Assembly: GCA_966212505.1 (NCBI GenBank)
Contig: CBIHRS010000022.1
Span: forward strand, 9,922 to 73,921
DNA: 64,000 nucleotides
Reading direction: 5' to 3'
Origin: CAMLIZ01 sp966212505
GTDB lineage: Bacteria > Pseudomonadota > Gammaproteobacteria > Burkholderiales > Burkholderiaceae_C
Below, one piece after another: positions 7,382 to 15,518 of this stretch. Below the pieces are notes generated by a model. The model made no database searches and was not told the DNA's origin. It saw nothing but the letters and a program-made list of their open reading frames with translations. The position numbers and the translations under genes were made by a program. How positions within the stretch are numbered: position 1 is the stretch's first letter; every line of letters starts with the position of its first letter.

Positions 7382-9217
7382 TCACCCCTCCCACGCCGGC
7401 GTCGTCCGCAGCACCTCGTCCAGCGTCGTCACGCCTTCGGCCACCTTCATCACCCCCGCGAGCCGCAGCGGATGCATGCCGTCGTGCAGCGCCTGACGGC
7501 GCAGCTTGGCCATGTCGAGCTGCGGATGCACCGCCTGCCTCGCGGGCTCGGTCATCACCAGCAGCTCGTACAGCCCCGCGCGACCGCGGAAGCCGGTCTT
7601 GCGGCATTCGAGGCAGCCCACCGGCTTGTAGGCGCGCACGGCGCCCTTCAGGCGCCAGGGCTTGGCCACGGCGTCCAGGTCTTCGCGGCCGGTGGCCTCG
7701 TCAGGCTGCTTGCAGGCCGGGCACAGCGTGCGTGCCAGGCGCTGGGCCAGCACGCCGATCACGGTGGCGCCGATCAGGTAGGGCGGCACGCCGAGGTCGA
7801 TCAGTCGGGTGATGGCCGAGGCCGAGTCGTTGGTGTGCAGCGTGCTGAAGACGAGGTGGCCGGTGAGCGCGGCCTGGATCGCCATCTCGGCGGTGGGCAG
7901 GTCGCGGATCTCGCCGACCATGATGATGTCCGGGTCCTGCCGCATCAGCGCGCGCAGGCCCTCGGCAAAACCGAAGTCGAGCGCCGGCTGCACCTGGGTC
8001 TGGTTGAGCGCCGGCTCGATCATCTCGATCGGGTCTTCGATCGTGCTGACGTTGACCTCGTCGGTGGCCAGGCGCTTGAGCGTGGAATACAGCGTGGTGG
8101 TCTTGCCCGAGCCGGTGGGGCCGGTGACCAGGATGATGCCGTGCGGCCGCGCGATCAGCTCGCTCCAGCGCTGTCCGTCGTGCGCGCCGAAGCCCAGGCC
8201 GTCGGTGGTCTTCACCACGGTGTCGGGGTCGAAGATGCGCATCACCATCTTCTCGCCGAAGGCGGTGGGCAGGGTCGACAGGCGCATCTCCACCTCGCCG
8301 CCGGGCAGCCCGGCCATCTCGGGGCGGCGCGTCTTGATGCGGCCATCCTGCGGGCGGCGGCGCTCGACCACGTCCATGCGGCCGAGCAGCTTGATGCGCG
8401 CGGTCATCGCGTTCATCACGCCCAGCGGCACCTGGTAGACGGTGTGCAGCACGCCGTCGATGCGGAAGCGGATGGCGCCCATGTCGCGCCGCGGCTCCAG
8501 GTGGATGTCGCTCGCGCGCTGGTCGAAGGCGTATTGCCACAGCCAGTCGACCACCTGCACCACGCCCTGGTCGTTGGCGTCGAGCTGCTTGTTGGTCTTG
8601 CCCAGCTCCACCAGCTGCTCGAAGCTGGCCAGCGCCGAGCTTTCGCCGGTCTTCTGCGCGGCGCGCACCGACTTGGCCAGCGCGTAGAACTCGGTGGTGT
8701 AGCGCTGGATCTCGACCGGGTTGGCGATCACCAGCCGCACGAGCTTGCGGGTGTGGGCCTCGATCTCGCCCACCCAGCCGGTGTCGAATGGCTCGCAGGT
8801 GGCCACGGTCACATCGGCCGGCCCCACCAGCACCGGCAGCGCGCGCCGGGCCTCGGCGTAGTTGATCGACATCACCTCGGCCACGCGGCCGACGTCGACC
8901 TTCAGCGGATCGATGCGCAGATAGGGCAGCTTGGTCTTCTGCGCCAGCCATTCGGTCAGCGCCTCGGTGTCGAGCGGGCGCTGGGTCTGCGCGTGCGTGA
9001 GGTTGGCCGCGCCCAGGCGCACCAGCGGATGCAGGCTGGAATCGCCGGCGCCGAAGCGCCGCTTCACGCGCTCGGCATCCTCGGCGCTGACCACGCCGTC
9101 TTCGCGCAGCCAGTGCAGCAGCGCCCGCCATTCGAGCTTGCCCTTAGGACGGCCATGGCGCGGGGTGCCGGGCGTGCCGAGCGCGCCGGGGCCGGAGGGG
9201 GAGAAGGTGTCGGACAT
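7382..9217 (-). CDS. GspE/PilB-family secretion or pilus ATPase (stand-alone)
   Basis: A protein of 611 residues with the start at 9217 (MSDTFSPSG). Two N-terminal MshEN-like segments (about 30-190) precede the ATPase core. Visible motifs are Walker A GPTGSGKTTTLYST with Lys372, the Asp box STIEDPIEM, Walker B RQDPDIIMVGEIRD, the His box TGHLVFSTLHTND, and the four-Cys zinc site CPAC plus CLECRKTGF that marks GspE/PilB. These hexameric ATPases energise type II secretion or type IV pilus extension. No other secretion or pilus gene lies within the window, so this is an isolated copy. It follows a spermidine-synthase-like gene by 8 bases and is convergent with the sensor kinase (7-base gap). Confidence 0.9.
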   Translation of the reverse strand: MSDTFSPSGPGALGTPGTPRHGRPKGKLEWRALLHWLREDGVVSAEDAERVKRRFGAGDSSLHPLVRLGAANLTHAQTQRPLDTEALTEWLAQKTKLPYLRIDPLKVDVGRVAEVMSINYAEARRALPVLVGPADVTVATCEPFDTGWVGEIEAHTRKLVRLVIANPVEIQRYTTEFYALAKSVRAAQKTGESSALASFEQLVELGKTNKQLDANDQGVVQVVDWLWQYAFDQRASDIHLEPRRDMGAIRFRIDGVLHTVYQVPLGVMNAMTARIKLLGRMDVVERRRPQDGRIKTRRPEMAGLPGGEVEMRLSTLPTAFGEKMVMRIFDPDTVVKTTDGLGFGAHDGQRWSELIARPHGIILVTGPTGSGKTTTLYSTLKRLATDEVNVSTIEDPIEMIEPALNQTQVQPALDFGFAEGLRALMRQDPDIIMVGEIRDLPTAEMAIQAALTGHLVFSTLHTNDSASAITRLIDLGVPPYLIGATVIGVLAQRLARTLCPACKQPDEATGREDLDAVAKPWRLKGAVRAYKPVGCLECRKTGFRGRAGLYELLVMTEPARQAVHPQLDMAKLRRQALHDGMHPLRLAGVMKVAEGVTTLDEVLRTTPAWEG

Positions 9218-9225
9218 GGGGCGGC

Positions 9226-9987
9226 TCACTCCAGCGGCCGCACCATGCGCAGCCATTTGCGCGCCGGCAGGCCGAAGCGGTCTTCGATGGTAGCCGCGCG
9301 CGCCTGGAGCGTGTCGCGGTCGGGCACCTGCACACCGCGGCCGCCGATCAGCACGGTGTTGCCTTCCTTCGTGGGGCGCATGCTCCACACCTGGTCGCGC
9401 CCGAAGGCGGCGGCCACGCGGGCGCTGCTGCCGGCAAAGCTGGCATGCCGGCCGAAGAGGTTGACGGTCATGACGCCGCCGTCGGCCAGCAGCCCGCGGC
9501 AGTGGGCGTAGAAGGCCTCATCGTCGAGCACCGGGCCGGCGGCCTCGTGGTCGTAGAGGTCGACGCACAGCGCGTCCACCGTGCCCAGCCGGGCCGGGTC
9601 GGCGGCCACCTCGGCCGCATCGGCCTCGAGCACGGTGAGCCGCCTGTCGTCGGGGGGCAGGTTGAACCAGCCGCGGCAGATGGCGATCACCTCGGGGTTC
9701 AGCTCCACCGCGGTGGTGCGCATGCGCAGCTTCTTGTGGCAGAACTTGGTGATCGCCGCGGCGCCCAGGCCGAGCTGCATCGCATGCTTCTGCGGCAGCT
9801 CGTCGGGCCCGAGGAACAGCAGCCACACCATCATGCGCTGCACGTATTCGAGCTCGATCTCGAACGGCGCCTTGATGCGCATCGAGCCCTGGATCCAGGG
9901 GCTGTCGAGGTGGAGGTGGCGCACGCCGGCGCTCTCGGAAATGGTGACGGAGGGCAGCGCGCTCGCGGCGCTCTTCTTGGAGGGCAT
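9226..9987 (-). CDS. Spermidine-synthase-like (SpeE-fold) methyltransferase-type protein
   Basis: A protein of 253 residues; the start at 9987 (MPSKKSAASALPS) was preferred because the longer frame reads back through the TetR gene. It contains a Rossmann nucleotide-binding core: MQLGLGAAAITKFCHKK (motif I), TTAVELNPEVIAICRGWF, and DALCVDLYDHEAAGP where SpeE enzymes carry their catalytic Asp. It lacks the N-terminal beta-barrel of full polyamine synthases and is shorter (usual 280-300), so it is better described as a spermidine-synthase-related or spermine/spermidine-synthase-domain protein; polyamine activity is unproven. It is divergent from tetR, sharing the 79-base region with the palindromic operator, and is probably co-transcribed with the ATPase gene. 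Confidence 0.75.
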   Translation of the reverse strand: MPSKKSAASALPSVTISESAGVRHLHLDSPWIQGSMRIKAPFEIELEYVQRMMVWLLFLGPDELPQKHAMQLGLGAAAITKFCHKKLRMRTTAVELNPEVIAICRGWFNLPPDDRRLTVLEADAAEVAADPARLGTVDALCVDLYDHEAAGPVLDDEAFYAHCRGLLADGGVMTVNLFGRHASFAGSSARVAAAFGRDQVWSMRPTKEGNTVLIGGRGVQVPDRDTLQARAATIEDRFGLPARKWLRMVRPLE

Positions 9988-10031
9988 GCGGCCATGGTAG
10001 CGCCGCAGGGTGCGGGCCCGTTGCCCGTCTT

Positions 10032-10065
10032 GACTGGAGTATTGCTCCAGAGTAATACTCCAGTC
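10032..10065. promoter_or_regulatory. 34-bp near-perfect palindrome, probable TetR operator
   Basis: Left arm GACTGGAGTATTGCTC (10032-10047), central CA, right arm GAGTAATACTCCAGTC (10050-10065). The arms are 16 bases each with a single mismatch. It ends one base before the tetR ATG at 10067 and lies 45 bases upstream of the divergent SpeE-like gene. This placement is typical of an autorepressor operator; bound regulator would block translation-start-proximal transcription in both directions. Binding is inferred, not shown. Confidence 0.7.
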
Positions 10066-10066
10066 C

Positions 10067-10660
10067 ATGGCCGAATCTCCCGTCAAGTCCACCAAGGCCG
10101 CTGTGCTGGAGGCGGCCATGCGGCTCTTCCTGTCGCAAGGCTTCGAGGCCACCTCGATGGAGCAGGTGCGCCAGGCGGCGGGTGTCAGCAACGGCAGCCT
10201 CTACCACCACTACCCCACGAAGAACGATCTGGCGCGCGCCCTCTATGCCGAAGCGCTGCGTGACTTCCATGCGGCGCAGCTCGCGGTGATCGCCGAGGGC
10301 GAGGTCCCGGCCCAGGTGGGCGTGCAGGGCATGGTGTCGGCCTACATCGCGTGGGTGGTCAAGCATCCCGAGCGCGCGCGCGTGCTGCACGAGCTGCGCC
10401 GCACCAGCGCGGTCGCCCAGGCCGAGCCTGAGTGGGGCGGGCTCAATGCCGAGACCTTCGGCCGGCTGCGCGAGTGGGTGGCGGGGCGTGTCGAGGCCGG
10501 CGAGCTGCAACCGCTGCAGTTCTCGGCGTGGATGGCGCTGGTGTTCGCGCCGGTGCTGCAGCTCACGCCGCTGTGGCTGAAGAACCCCAGGCCATCGGTG
10601 CCGCCGAAGCTGCGTGCCGCGCTCGTCCGCGCGGCATGGCTGGCCGTGGCGCCGGGGTGA
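10067..10660 (+). CDS. TetR/AcrR-family transcriptional regulator
   Basis: A protein of 197 residues. The N-terminal helix-turn-helix (about 8-55) reads AAMRLFLSQGFEATSMEQV then QAAGVSNGSLYHHYPTK, matching the TetR signature closely. The C-terminal ligand-binding helical domain ends ALVRAAWLAVAP. Members are ligand-relieved repressors. The 34-bp palindrome ends directly before its start, so autoregulation is very likely. Two genes follow in the same direction, a hotdog thioesterase (22 bases later) and a small membrane protein, and are likely under the same control. Confidence 0.92.
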   Translation: MAESPVKSTKAAVLEAAMRLFLSQGFEATSMEQVRQAAGVSNGSLYHHYPTKNDLARALYAEALRDFHAAQLAVIAEGEVPAQVGVQGMVSAYIAWVVKHPERARVLHELRRTSAVAQAEPEWGGLNAETFGRLREWVAGRVEAGELQPLQFSAWMALVFAPVLQLTPLWLKNPRPSVPPKLRAALVRAAWLAVAPG

Positions 10661-10681
10661 CCGACAACGCAAGGAGCCGCA

Positions 10682-11092
10682 ATGACCACCGATCTCTTCG
10701 CATTCGCCCATCGGGCACTGGGGCAGCAGGCCTTCAGCCAGCTGCTCGGCACCGAGCTCGAGGCCTTCTCGCCCGGCGAGGCGCGGCTGTCGCTGGCTGT
10801 CACCCCGCAACTGCTGCAGCAGCACGGCTTCGTGCACGGCGGCGTGCTCTCGTACCTGGCGGACAACGCGCTCACCTTCGCCGGCGGCTCGGTGCTGGGC
10901 GACAGCGTCACCGCCGAGTTCAAGATCAACTACCTGCGGCCCGCCAAGGATGCCGATCGGCTGCTCGCGGTGGCGAGCGTGCTGGGCAGCGGCAAGACGC
11001 AGGCGGTGTGCCGCTGCGATGTGTTCATGCTGCGCGGCGATGAGCGCATGCTGTGCGCCGCCGCCCAGGGCACCATCCGCAAGGCAGGCTGA
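10682..11092 (+). CDS. PaaI-type hotdog-fold thioesterase
   Basis: A protein of 136 residues, the usual length for the PaaI/YbgC-like hotdog family. The core motif HGFVHGGVLSYLADNAL (HGG followed by an Asp in the central helix) is the acyl-CoA thioesterase signature; TAEFKINYLRPAKDADRL is the following strand pair. These enzymes hydrolyse aryl- or acyl-CoA thioesters in the cytoplasm. An AAGGAG site lies before the ATG. Located between tetR and a membrane-protein gene, with only 2 bases to the latter. Its substrate is unknown. Confidence 0.88.
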   Translation: MTTDLFAFAHRALGQQAFSQLLGTELEAFSPGEARLSLAVTPQLLQQHGFVHGGVLSYLADNALTFAGGSVLGDSVTAEFKINYLRPAKDADRLLAVASVLGSGKTQAVCRCDVFMLRGDERMLCAAAQGTIRKAG

Positions 11093-11094
11093 GC

Positions 11095-11469
11095 ATGGGC
11101 ACCGCATTGGCCATCGCCGCCGGCCTGTTCGATGTGGGCATCGGCCTGTTCCACCTCGGCTTCTGGCGCCTGTTCCGCTGGCGCGAGCAACTGCCGCGGC
11201 TGTCGGCGCTGAATGCCGCGGTGATGCAGGCGCTGAACGTCAGCCTCACGCTGCTGGCCTTCATCCTCGGTGGCTTGCTGGTCGCGCATGCGAGCGAGCT
11301 GCCGCGCATTGCGCTGGGGCGTGATCTGCTGGTGCTGATGGCGGGTTTCTGGATCGCGCGGGCGGTGCAGCAGGCGGTGTTCTTCCGGCTGCGGCATGCC
11401 CGGTCGGCGGGCTTTGCGCTGCTGTGCGTGCTCGGCGCCGCCCTGCATGCGCTACCCGTGATTGTCTAG
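11095..11469 (+). CDS. Small integral membrane protein, function unknown
   Basis: A protein of 124 residues beginning 2 bases after the thioesterase stop, which indicates translational coupling. Four hydrophobic stretches are visible: about 2-20 (ALAIAAGLFDVGIGLFHLG), 40-62, 78-95 and 104-122. It resembles the small four-helix membrane proteins often found next to enzymes in proteobacteria, but I cannot name the family. It ends with a 4-base overlap with the convergent glycosylase gene. Confidence 0.75.
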   Translation: MGTALAIAAGLFDVGIGLFHLGFWRLFRWREQLPRLSALNAAVMQALNVSLTLLAFILGGLLVAHASELPRIALGRDLLVLMAGFWIARAVQQAVFFRLRHARSAGFALLCVLGAALHALPVIV

Positions 11470-11978
11470 ACAAGCCCGACGGTTTCGAATACCTCTCGCC
11501 ACGCGGCCAGTTTGCGTTCGAAGCTCCACGAAGCATTGGCCGGGCTGGTCGACGGCAGCCGCCACACCGGCAGCCCGAGCTGCCTGGTGATGGCCATCGA
11601 GCGGGCCGATTCGCCGCCGTTGTGCGCAATGGCCTGCAGCTTCGGCGCGCGCCGCTTCAGGCTGGGCAGGTCGTTGAGCTGCGCCTCTTCGATCGCGCTG
11701 TCGAGGCTGCCTTCGCGCCGGCAGCTCGCATACACGTCCCACAGGCCCAGCCCCTTGTCGCGCACGAAGCCGATGCGCTCGGCATAGGGCAGGGCGCGCA
11801 GGTCGGTGCCCCACAGCGCCGAGAGGATGGGCCAGAAATGGTTGCGCGGATGGGCGTAATACTGCTGCGCCTTCAGCGAGGCCACGCCGGGAAAGCTGCC
11901 CAGCACCACGAGCCGGGTGTGGCGCGCGATCACCGGCCCCAGGCCCTGCAGCGGCGCGTCGTCGTCGCTCTCGTTCAT
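11466..11978 (-). CDS. DNA-deoxyinosine (hypoxanthine) glycosylase, UDG superfamily
   Basis: A protein of 170 residues. The N-terminal block LVVLGSFPGVASLKAQQYYA followed by HPRNHFWPI, and the C-terminal block LPSTSPANASW, are the signature segments of the UDG-fold family described as hypoxanthine-DNA glycosylase. It is predicted to excise deaminated adenine from DNA in base-excision repair. It overlaps the TatD gene upstream by 4 bases (ATGA), so the two are translated in tandem; both would act on DNA if TatD works as a nuclease. Confidence 0.85.
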   Translation of the reverse strand: MNESDDDAPLQGLGPVIARHTRLVVLGSFPGVASLKAQQYYAHPRNHFWPILSALWGTDLRALPYAERIGFVRDKGLGLWDVYASCRREGSLDSAIEEAQLNDLPSLKRRAPKLQAIAHNGGESARSMAITRQLGLPVWRLPSTSPANASWSFERKLAAWREVFETVGLV

Positions 11979-12796
11979 ACCAGGTGTTGCAGTCGCGGCA
12001 GCACGCGCCGCGCATTGGCGGCAGTGAGTGCGGCAATGTCTTCCAGGGTGCGGCCACGCAGCGCGGCCAGCGTTTGTGCAATGCGTGGCAGCTCGGCCGG
12101 CTCGTTGCGCGATGTTTCGCCCGCGGCACGCTGCGCGGCGGTGCGGTACAGCCAGTGCGGCGGGATGTCGGGGGCGTCGGTTTCGAGCACCGGGGCTTCG
12201 TCGGGCAACTGCGCGGCGAGCTCGCGGATCTGCAGCGCGCGTTCGAAGGTCATCGCGCCTCCGAAGCCGAGCGCGAAGCCGCGTTGCACGAAGGCATCGG
12301 CCTGCTGTCGGCTGCCGTTGAAGGCATGGGCAATGCCGCCCGGCACCTCGATGCGCCGCAGCCCCTTGAGCAGGCCGTCGGCCGAGCGGCGGCAGTGCAG
12401 CAGCACCGGCAGGCCGGCCTCGCGGGCCAGCCGGAGCTGGGCGGTATAGAAATGCGCCTGGCGGGCCGGGTCGATCGTCTTCACGAAATGGTCCAACCCG
12501 ATCTCACCCACCGCCACCAGCCGCGGGTCGTCGCGGTGTCGCTGCAGCGCCTCGCGCAGGCGATCGAGGTCGGTGTCGGCGGCGCGGTCGACGTACAGCG
12601 GGTGGATGCCCAGCGCGTAGGCCAGGCCGTGGCGGTGGGCCAGTTCACGCACGGTATCGAAATTGCCTGCTTCCACCGCCGGCAGCACGAGGGTGCCGAC
12701 GCCCGCGTCTATTGCGCGCTGCAGCACGGCTTCGCGGTCGATTGCAAATTCTGCTGCATCGAGGTGGCAGTGGGTGTCGATCCAGGTCGTCTGCAT
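11975..12796 (-). CDS. tatD: TatD-family metal-dependent DNase/hydrolase
   Basis: A protein of 273 residues from the ATG at 12796 (MQTTWIDTHCHLD); the longer frame adds a non-conserved tail. Metal ligands appear in order: His9 and His11 of DTHCHLD, Glu in VGEIGLDHF, His in VLLHCRRS, and Asp in ETDAPDIPPH, matching the TatD amidohydrolase-fold family, usual length about 260. Family members are 3'-5' exonucleases or deoxyribonucleases acting in DNA repair or degradation. Its stop overlaps the glycosylase start (ATGA). Confidence 0.92.
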   Translation of the reverse strand: MQTTWIDTHCHLDAAEFAIDREAVLQRAIDAGVGTLVLPAVEAGNFDTVRELAHRHGLAYALGIHPLYVDRAADTDLDRLREALQRHRDDPRLVAVGEIGLDHFVKTIDPARQAHFYTAQLRLAREAGLPVLLHCRRSADGLLKGLRRIEVPGGIAHAFNGSRQQADAFVQRGFALGFGGAMTFERALQIRELAAQLPDEAPVLETDAPDIPPHWLYRTAAQRAAGETSRNEPAELPRIAQTLAALRGRTLEDIAALTAANARRVLPRLQHLV

Positions 12797-12968
12797 CGGC
12801 AGCAGGTTAACCGTTCGCAGGACGCAGTCGGCGCATGAGGTCTTGCTGCAGCTGCGGGCAACTGCACGCACAATGCATCGCAGCGCCGCGTCCGCCCACG
12901 CCGGCCATCAGGGAAGCCGTTTGCATGAACGAAACAACTCGAAGCCGACGCCTCGGCCGCCTGAATCG

Positions 12969-15506
12969 ATGAGCGCTCACGACGCCTCAGCCGGACAGCA
13001 CGGCATTGCAGACGGCCCGCCGGCCTGGCGCTGGGGGGCGGCGGCGGTGCTCGGCGTGGCCGGCATGGGCGTGCGTGCGGCGCTCGAGCCGTGGCTGCAA
13101 GGCACCGTGCCGTTCGTGTTCGCGTTTCCGGCGGTGGTGGCGGCCACCCTGCTCGCCGGTGCCGGGCCGGGGCTGCTGACGCTGGCAGTCTGCGCGGTGT
13201 TTCCGCTGGTGCCTGGCCTGCCGCCGATGATTCGCGGCGATTTCTTGTCGCAACTGCTGCCGTTCCTCGGATCGGGAAGCGCAGTGGTCGGGGTGTGCGG
13301 CTGGCTGCTGCGCCGCATGTCGCCGGCCGCTGCCTCGCCCGGTATGGCCGCAGTGCCTGCCGAGGGGATCAATGCCCAGGGCCGCCACGTGCAGCAGTGG
13401 CTGCGCATGCTGATGGCGCTGGCCCTGCTGCTGCCGGCGGCCTTTTTCGTCAGCGCCGCCTGGCAGGGGTATCGTGGGCAGGTCAAGGCTGCCGAGGAGC
13501 GTGTGCTGCGAACGGCCGCCATCGCGCGCGAGCATGCGCTCAAGGTGATGCGCACCAACGAGATGCTGTTCGATCGGATGGAAGAGCGCACCGCCGGACG
13601 CAGCGATGCCGAACTGCGCGCGGATCGCCCGTCGCTCGACGAGCAGCTGCGGCGCCTGATCCGCGCCACCCCCGAAGTGCAGTCGCTCGCGGTATGGGAT
13701 GCCGATGGCCGGCCGTTGGCCATCACGGTGCCCTATCCGGTACCGCCCGACTTCAACGTGGCCGATCGCGATTACTTCTCGGTGCATCGCGAGGCCGACA
13801 CGGGCTTGTTCGTCTCGACGCCCTTCCATGGCCGGCTCGACCCGAGCGAACTGCGCATCGTGATCAGCAAGCGCCGCAATGGCCCCCAGGGCGAATTCGC
13901 CGGCGTGTATGCGATTTCGCTGCATGCGTCGGCCTTCGAGGGCTTCTATCGAGAGCTCGTCCGTATCGAGCCCGGCGCAGCGGTGGCCTTCTTCCGCGAC
14001 AACGGCACGATCATCACGCGGGAGCCGCCGCCTCCCGTGGCCGGCATCACCGCTCCGGCCTCCAGCGCGCTCATGGCCCGTGTACAGGCCGGTGAGGCGG
14101 CGGGGGTGATGACCATCCGCTCAGCGATCGACCAGAAGCGGCGCCTCACCGCCTTCCGGCGCATCGACAACTATCCGCTCTATGTCTCGGCGTCGATCGC
14201 CGACGATGCCATCCTGGCCTCGTGGTACAGCGAGGTCGCGCTGCTGGCGGCCTTCACCTTTCCCACCTCGCTCGCGCTGGCCTGGGTCTCCTGGGTGGCG
14301 CTCAAGCACACCCGGCGCGAGCGGCTGGCGCTCGAGCAGTGGCGCGCCGAGACCATCAAGCGCACACAGGTGGAAGACGTGCTGCGCCAGACGCAGCGGC
14401 TCGAGGCGCTGGGCCACCTCACCGGCGGCGTCGCGCACGACGTGAACAACCTGCTGATGGTCGTGAGCAACAACGCCTACCTGCTCAAGCGCCTGCCGCC
14501 GGGGCGCGACCTCAGCAAGCCGATCGACGCCATCCTGCGTGCGGTGGCCACCGGTGCAAGGCTGACGCGCCAGCTGCTCGCCTTTGCGCGGCGCCAGGCG
14601 CTGCGGCCCGAGGTCGTCAGCCTGCAGGAGAGGCTGCCGCTGCTGCTCGACCTGATGCGCCATTCGATCTCGGCCCTGGTCGCGCTGAAGGGCGAGGCCG
14701 CGCCCGACACCCGCAGCATACAGGTCGACCCCGCCGAGCTGGAGCTGGCCATGATCAACCTGGCCGTCAATGCCCGCGATGCCATGCCCGACGGCGGCTC
14801 GCTGCGCGTGGACATCCGCAACGCGCGCCCCGACGAGGCCGAAGCTGGCGGCGGCGAGTGGGTCAGCATCACCGTGACCGACAGCGGCGCGGGCATCCCG
14901 CCCGAGGTGCTCGAGCGCGTGTTCGAGCCCTTCTTCAGCACCAAGGAGCCGGGCAAGGGCACCGGCCTGGGCCTGAGCCAGGTCTACGGCTTCTGCCAGC
15001 AGGCCCGCGGCACCGTGCGCATCCGCAGCACCGTGGGCGAGGGCACTTCGGTGCAGATGCTGCTGCCCGCGGCCGAAGGCCTGCCCGAATACAAAAGCGA
15101 GCCCGCGCCGATTCCTTCGGCCGAGGGCCGCCTGCTGCTGGTGGAAGACAACGCCGAAGTGGCTGAAGCCACCGAGCCGATGCTCAGCAGTTGGGGCTAC
15201 CAAGTGCACGGCGTGCGCTCAGGCGACGCGGCGCAACAGGTGCTGGAAGAGCGCAAGGGCGACTTCGACCTGCTGCTCACCGACATCGTGATGCCCGGCG
15301 CCACCGACGGCCTCGCGCTGGCGCGCCATGTGCGCGAGCGCTATCCGAAGATCGGCATCGTGCTGATGACCGGCCATGCCAGCGAAACCGGCAAGGCGAT
15401 GAGCGATGGGTTCGTGGTGCTGCAGAAGCCGTGGACGCCGCATGCGCTGGCGCAGGCGTTGGTGGAGGCGCAGGGGGGGCGGCCCGGAACGGCCGGCGGC
15501 GCTTGA
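12969..15506 (+). CDS. Membrane hybrid histidine kinase with C-terminal receiver
   Basis: A protein of 845 residues. The start at 12969 (MSAHDASAGQH) gives an N-terminal set of three hydrophobic helices (about 18-115), resembling the DUF4118/MASE type, then a fourth transmembrane helix near residue 140 and a periplasmic double-Cache sensor domain (about 165-410) closed by another helix near 415-440. Then HisKA with His490 in GGVAHDVNNLL, the ATPase domain (NLAVNARDAMPDGG, DSGAGIPPEV, GTGLGLSQVYG) and a receiver domain from about 720 with Asp772 in LLLTDIVMPGA. No partner regulator is adjacent. The upstream 172 bases show no clear promoter and the Shine-Dalgarno is weak, so the start is less certain than the rest. 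Confidence 0.9.
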   Translation: MSAHDASAGQHGIADGPPAWRWGAAAVLGVAGMGVRAALEPWLQGTVPFVFAFPAVVAATLLAGAGPGLLTLAVCAVFPLVPGLPPMIRGDFLSQLLPFLGSGSAVVGVCGWLLRRMSPAAASPGMAAVPAEGINAQGRHVQQWLRMLMALALLLPAAFFVSAAWQGYRGQVKAAEERVLRTAAIAREHALKVMRTNEMLFDRMEERTAGRSDAELRADRPSLDEQLRRLIRATPEVQSLAVWDADGRPLAITVPYPVPPDFNVADRDYFSVHREADTGLFVSTPFHGRLDPSELRIVISKRRNGPQGEFAGVYAISLHASAFEGFYRELVRIEPGAAVAFFRDNGTIITREPPPPVAGITAPASSALMARVQAGEAAGVMTIRSAIDQKRRLTAFRRIDNYPLYVSASIADDAILASWYSEVALLAAFTFPTSLALAWVSWVALKHTRRERLALEQWRAETIKRTQVEDVLRQTQRLEALGHLTGGVAHDVNNLLMVVSNNAYLLKRLPPGRDLSKPIDAILRAVATGARLTRQLLAFARRQALRPEVVSLQERLPLLLDLMRHSISALVALKGEAAPDTRSIQVDPAELELAMINLAVNARDAMPDGGSLRVDIRNARPDEAEAGGGEWVSITVTDSGAGIPPEVLERVFEPFFSTKEPGKGTGLGLSQVYGFCQQARGTVRIRSTVGEGTSVQMLLPAAEGLPEYKSEPAPIPSAEGRLLLVEDNAEVAEATEPMLSSWGYQVHGVRSGDAAQQVLEERKGDFDLLLTDIVMPGATDGLALARHVRERYPKIGIVLMTGHASETGKAMSDGFVVLQKPWTPHALAQALVEAQGGRPGTAGGA

Positions 15507-15518
15507 GCCACGCCGCTT

